In this document: positions 60,650 through 64,000 of the stretch, piece after piece
Layout of the letters: every line of letters starts with the position of its first letter
Position numbering within the stretch: position 1 is the stretch's first letter
Assembly (NCBI RefSeq): GCF_004361915.1
Contig: NZ_SNWP01000012.1
Location: 124,001 to 188,000, forward strand
Direction: 5' to 3'
DNA length: 64,000 nucleotides
Source of the DNA: Sediminibacterium goheungense
GTDB lineage: Bacteria > Bacteroidota > Bacteroidia > Chitinophagales > Chitinophagaceae
Position numbers and translations under genes: made by a program
The notes under the pieces: generated by a model
What the model was told of the DNA's origin: nothing
Seen by the model: the letters and a program-made list of their open reading frames with translations, nothing else
The model's database searches: none

Positions 60650-61216
60650 TCACATGCCTATCCTGTTTTGTATGATATCATCTATCTTTTTAAAAAGATG
60701 ATAGGGTTTGTAGGTTCGCCATTCAGGCAGCTCCATCAGTTCAATATAGTAATGGAGTTTTTTCTTCCTGAAATCATATTGAGCGGCATCACTCATATTC
60801 AGTGCTACTGCCCAGCCATTTTCTTCGCTTAGTTCTTCATACCATTCCTGATAATATTCTTTATCACTGCTGTGAAAATTCATTACATTTTCTGCGATGA
60901 GAATGTATTTGGTAATGCCTTGTTTATAAAACATATCCATCACTTCACGCTTGAGTTCCATTATATCGTTTTCAATGGCATCGTTCCATTCACCGATCAT
61001 TTCAATTACGGCAAAGTTCAGTTCGTAGTCAACATAAATGACCTTGAGGTAAAGTGTACGGCTGCCGAAATCGTCCCATTGCGGGTGAATGTAATAATTG
61101 TAAACTGTTTGCGAAAATTCAAACTCACTGTAGGTACGGCCATAAAAAGGAGAGCGCGGGTCTTCTTCAGAAATATATATGTGCCGCCAATTATAAAAAG
61201 GTTCTATATCGTGCAT
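60650..61216 (-). CDS. conserved-looking protein of unknown function
   Basis: The 188-residue cytosolic protein is rich in Tyr, Glu and Trp with alternating beta and helical segments (YLKVIYVDYELNFAVIEMIG, ITKYILIAENVMNF). No signal peptide, membrane helix or known motif is seen. It lies upstream on the same strand of murQ, separated by two repeat elements. Real by composition and length; function unknown. Confidence 0.65.
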   Translation of the reverse strand: MHDIEPFYNWRHIYISEEDPRSPFYGRTYSEFEFSQTVYNYYIHPQWDDFGSRTLYLKVIYVDYELNFAVIEMIGEWNDAIENDIMELKREVMDMFYKQGITKYILIAENVMNFHSSDKEYYQEWYEELSEENGWAVALNMSDAAQYDFRKKKLHYYIELMELPEWRTYKPYHLFKKIDDIIQNRIGM

Positions 61217-61477
61217 AGAAAATATGAAATAAGAAATATGGAATAAGAAATAAGGAATAAAAAAGGTAAGGAGAAAGGAAAAAGTTCAATAAGTCTGGCG
61301 AATCAAACTTTCTTATTTCATATTCCACATTTCATATTCCTCTGTTCTCCAGCCCGCCGTGGGAAGTAAGAAATTTGAAATAAGGAATAAGAAAGGCAAG
61401 GAGAAAGAAAAAATCAATAATACCTCCAGATCAAACTTTCTTATTTCCTATTCCTTATTCCATATTCCTCTGTTCTC
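61213..61477. repeat. two consecutive inverted AATAAGG heptamer repeats
   Basis: Two copies of the same design follow each other: GAAATAA/GGAATAA arms (about 61220-61262 and 61374-61395) each face TTATTTC/ATATTCC arms (about 61309-61344 and 61438-61470). Both copies share the inner segment AAGGAGAAAG and ATCAAACTTTCTTATTTC. It looks like a tandem duplication. The right end supplies the region after the murQ stop. Confidence 0.75.
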
Positions 61478-62292
61478 TATCCCGCTGCTTCCACGGCTTT
61501 TTTTACGCTGCCATGTTTGAGTAACAGGTCTTTAGCTACTTCGTATTCTGTGATCTTGAGTTTATCCATTACCATTTTCACGCCTCTGTCAACGAGTTTT
61601 ACATTGCTCAGTTGCATGTTCACCATTTTATTGTCTTCTACACGACCTAACTGAATCATAACAGAAGTAGAGATCATGTTTAGTACCAGTTTCTGTGCGG
61701 TACCGCTTTTCATACGGGTACTGCCCGTAACAAATTCGGGGCCTACTACCACTTCAACAGGAAAATCGGCTTCTCTTGAAACGGGGCTATGGGGGTTGCA
61801 ACTGATGCTTCCGGTGATGATGCCCTGTTTGCGACATTCTTTTAAGGCACTGATGACATAGGGTGTGGTACCACTGGCTGCAAGACCTACCACAACATCT
61901 TTATCGCTTACAAAATGTCTTTGTAAATCGGCCCAGCCCTGTTCGGTACTGTCTTCTGCAAATTCAACGGCCTGGGTAATGGCTTTATCGCCACCGGCAA
62001 TCAAACCGATCACCAATCCATAGGGTACACCAAAACTTGGCGGACATTCACTGGCATCTACAATACCCAGACGACCACTGGTACCTGCGCCAATATAAAA
62101 AAGACGGCCACCTGCGAGCATTTTATCGGCGATGGCAGCTACCAGTTTTTCAATCTGAGGAATAGCTTTCTCCACAGCAGCCGGTACCATTTTATCTTCG
62201 TTGTTAATATTCAGCAGCAGATCCTGGATCGACATTTTTTCCAGGTGCCTGTAAGTGGAAGGTTGTTCCGTTACTTTAATAAACTCAGCCAT
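61477..62292 (-). CDS. murQ: N-acetylmuramic acid 6-phosphate etherase
   Basis: MurQ cleaves the lactyl ether of MurNAc-6-P to GlcNAc-6-P in cell-wall recycling. The 271-residue SIS-domain protein has GAGTSGRLGIVDASECPPSFG (about residues 68-88), VGLAASGTTPYV and GSTRMKSGTAQKL with the catalytic glutamate region. Length is slightly short of the 300 usual, lacking part of the C-terminal helices. It follows the sugar kinase by 9 nt, an obvious operon. Confidence 0.95.
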   Translation of the reverse strand: MAEFIKVTEQPSTYRHLEKMSIQDLLLNINNEDKMVPAAVEKAIPQIEKLVAAIADKMLAGGRLFYIGAGTSGRLGIVDASECPPSFGVPYGLVIGLIAGGDKAITQAVEFAEDSTEQGWADLQRHFVSDKDVVVGLAASGTTPYVISALKECRKQGIITGSISCNPHSPVSREADFPVEVVVGPEFVTGSTRMKSGTAQKLVLNMISTSVMIQLGRVEDNKMVNMQLSNVKLVDRGVKMVMDKLKITEYEVAKDLLLKHGSVKKAVEAAG

Positions 62293-62301
62293 AATGCTTT
62301 T

Positions 62302-63144
62302 TTAGCGGTGATATTCAATTAGTCCCTGCATAGGTGCTTTCAGTACCCTGCCCAGTTCCAGTTCATACGTATTACAAAGGTCCTTTAATACATCTTTGAA
62401 ACCAAATGCGATGCTGCCAACAAAATGAATGGGGTGTGTCCAGCTTTCCCGGTATTTATATAAATGGGTAAAGAAGAAATCATTGAGTCCGTCCTCAATA
62501 ATATTTTCAATCATATAATGCCCACGGTTCTCCGCCAGAAAAATGGCGAAAGAAGCGAGATACCTGTTGGCCAATGGTTTTTTGTACACGTTTTCCAGTA
62601 TTTCCATCGGTGTGGTCTGGAACCTTTTTTCAAAACGTGCTTTCAGTTCTTCATCGTAAGTGTTGTATAGATAATATTGGATCACTTTTTTTCCAAGATA
62701 AGCGCCACTACCTTCATCGCCGAGTACATAACCAAGACCCGGACTGTTTTTTACCATCTTTTTACCGTTGAAAAAACAGGAGTTGGCACCAGTGCCTAAA
62801 ATGCAGGCAACACCTTTGCCCTTGCCACAAAGTGCACGGGCTGCGGCAAGCAGGTCGTTCTGTACCTCCGTTTTAGCGCCGGGGAAAAGTTTTTTAAGCA
62901 CCGACTTAACCACCGTTACATTTTTGGGGTTGGCAAGACCGGTTCCGTAAAAAAATACCTCCTTGACCTGAAATTTCCTGAGTTTGGGCAGGAGTTCTTT
63001 TTCCAGCAGTTCCAGAATCTGTGCACCTGTAAGAAAATAAGGGCTGATGCCCTGCGTAATAATGGTTTTCGCTTTTTTACCATTATCCAATACACACCAT
63101 TCACATTTTGTGGCACCACTATCAGCGATTAATCTTACAGGCAT
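62302..63144 (-). CDS. BadF/BadG/BcrA/BcrD-type N-acetylglucosamine kinase-like ATPase
   Basis: The 280-residue actin-fold kinase starts MPVRLIADSGATKCEW (phosphate 1 motif) and has GTGANSCFFNGK and VLGDEGSGAYLGKKVI (about 130-146). Coupling with murQ (9 nt) indicates that it phosphorylates GlcNAc or MurNAc during wall recycling. A family member that phosphorylates MurNAc would feed MurQ directly. ATG 63144 is preferred over an upstream start. Confidence 0.85.
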   Translation of the reverse strand: MPVRLIADSGATKCEWCVLDNGKKAKTIITQGISPYFLTGAQILELLEKELLPKLRKFQVKEVFFYGTGLANPKNVTVVKSVLKKLFPGAKTEVQNDLLAAARALCGKGKGVACILGTGANSCFFNGKKMVKNSPGLGYVLGDEGSGAYLGKKVIQYYLYNTYDEELKARFEKRFQTTPMEILENVYKKPLANRYLASFAIFLAENRGHYMIENIIEDGLNDFFFTHLYKYRESWTHPIHFVGSIAFGFKDVLKDLCNTYELELGRVLKAPMQGLIEYHR

Positions 63145-63302
63145 AGAATCAATTTGAGACCGGAAAATACAAGAAGTCACGAAGTACGAAAATTTTAATG
63201 AGAAAACAGTCCCTTTTATCGAATCATTCTATTACTAATGCCTGTTAGCCATTCATCCTGAACAAAAAAAGAACTTCATGCCGAAATTCAGATATTTGCA
63301 CA

Positions 63303-64000
63303 ATGGGAAATAATAAGTTAAAGGTTTGGTTGCCCCTTCTTTTTGCATTGGTAATGGTATTGGGTATGGTGATAGGCTACCAGTTGAGAGATAAAACACA
63401 GGGTAGCCGTTTTCTCAGTATCAATAAAAGAAGCGCCTTACAGGAACTGGTGGAACTGATCAGGAGTAAATATGTGGATCCTGTTCAGGTAGACAGCCTT
63501 ACACAGGTGGCTGCAGATGAATTATTGTCGAAACTAGATCCGCACTCTGTTTATATTCCAGCCAGGGACCTGATGGAAGTGAATGAAGAACTGATGGGCA
63601 ATTTTCAGGGGATCGGTGTGGAATTTCAATTATTCAGTGATACAGTGAATGTGGTTACGGTAATGAAGGGAGGCCCTTCGGAAAAAGCGGGGATACAGGT
63701 AGGAGACAGGTTTATAAAAGTAGATGATAGTATAACGATTGCTGGTGTGAAAATAAAACCCGACAGGGTGAGGTCTTTGCTGCGCGGTCCTGCCGACTCT
63801 AAAGTACAGGTTACCTTACTGAGGGGTGGGGAAGAGAAGAAAGTGATGATTCAGCGAGGCACCATCCCTGTTCCAACCGTGGATGTTTCTTACATGATTG
63901 AACCCGGGAAAGGATTTATCCGCATTAATCGTTTTGGGGAACCTACCTATGAAGAGTTTATGCAGCAGCTTGAAAAATTGCAGGCCCAGGGCATGAAAGA
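63303..64000 (+). CDS. C-terminal processing protease (S41 family), truncated by window end
   Basis: An open frame begins ATG 63303 and runs past the last base, giving 232 residues: one membrane helix or signal anchor (about residues 7-25, WLPLLFALVMVLGMVIGY), the S41 N-terminal block (LVELIRSKYVDP, LLSKLDPHSVYIPARDL), and a PDZ domain (about 95-180, VVTVMKGGPSEKAGIQVGD). The catalytic serine and lysine lie beyond the window. A near -7 box (GATATTTG) ends 4 nt before the start. Divergent from the kinase gene. Confidence 0.88.
   Translation, partial: MGNNKLKVWLPLLFALVMVLGMVIGYQLRDKTQGSRFLSINKRSALQELVELIRSKYVDPVQVDSLTQVAADELLSKLDPHSVYIPARDLMEVNEELMGNFQGIGVEFQLFSDTVNVVTVMKGGPSEKAGIQVGDRFIKVDDSITIAGVKIKPDRVRSLLRGPADSKVQVTLLRGGEEKKVMIQRGTIPVPTVDVSYMIEPGKGFIRINRFGEPTYEEFMQQLEKLQAQGMK

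Overview
This 64 kb window looks like chromosomal DNA of a Bacteroidota bacterium, most likely family Chitinophagaceae (inference). The signs are a GLPGLI-family protein beside a TonB-dependent receptor, WG-repeat and tricorn-like secreted proteins, an OmpA protein with thrombospondin type-3 repeats, almost no Shine-Dalgarno sequences, and several -7 boxes of the Bacteroidota form TAnnTTTG. No rRNA, tRNA, CRISPR array or intact transposase was seen.

Layout. 1-575: repeats and hairpins. 576-3895: an AT-rich minus-strand accessory operon of two membrane proteins and a KAP-like P-loop NTPase that is split by a frameshift at a 10-nt homopolymer. 4015-11795: secreted or surface genes (tricorn-like protease, TonB receptor, six-cysteine secreted protein, GLPGLI protein). 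11914-20779: bioB, rluD, lipB, a PLP enzyme, a nucleotidyltransferase, an ECF sigma factor with a membrane-anchored trypsin-like protease, and a small lipoprotein. 21171-30749: aromatic amino acid cluster (leader peptide and attenuator, pheA, aminotransferase, tyrA, DEAD-box helicase, DAHP synthase/chorismate mutase, aroB, aroA, aroC). 30774-33637: DUF952, thiamine-binding, RlpA and OmpA proteins. 33860-38133: murB, priA, plsC. 38219-47182: nitrogen block (porin, amt, gltD, gltB). 47866-51115: ispE, bifunctional nuclease, DUF3817, cupin, SDR. 51292-54006: an AT-rich island of three same-strand genes with an integron attC-like site. 54077-63144: WG-repeat protein, etfA/etfB, TPR protein, a small basic protein, hutU, murQ and a sugar kinase. 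63303 to the end: a truncated C-terminal processing protease.

Two things stand out. First, upstream of pheA there is an unlisted 29-codon leader peptide with ten consecutive aromatic codons, followed by a terminator and a competing antiterminator arm. This is a textbook attenuator in a lineage where I know only the Bacteroid-trp leader as a comparable motif. Second, the intergenic regions are filled with many unrelated families of short tandem repeats. Most have a 7-nt period and many are arranged as inverted pairs. They repeatedly start at a gene's stop codon, and sometimes supply it or the last few codons.

Core pathways that work together here are shikimate to chorismate to Phe/Tyr, ammonium uptake to glutamate (Amt with GltBD), peptidoglycan synthesis and recycling (MurB, RlpA, MurQ, sugar kinase), and electron transfer (EtfAB). 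All functions are assigned by reading motifs. No database search was possible.
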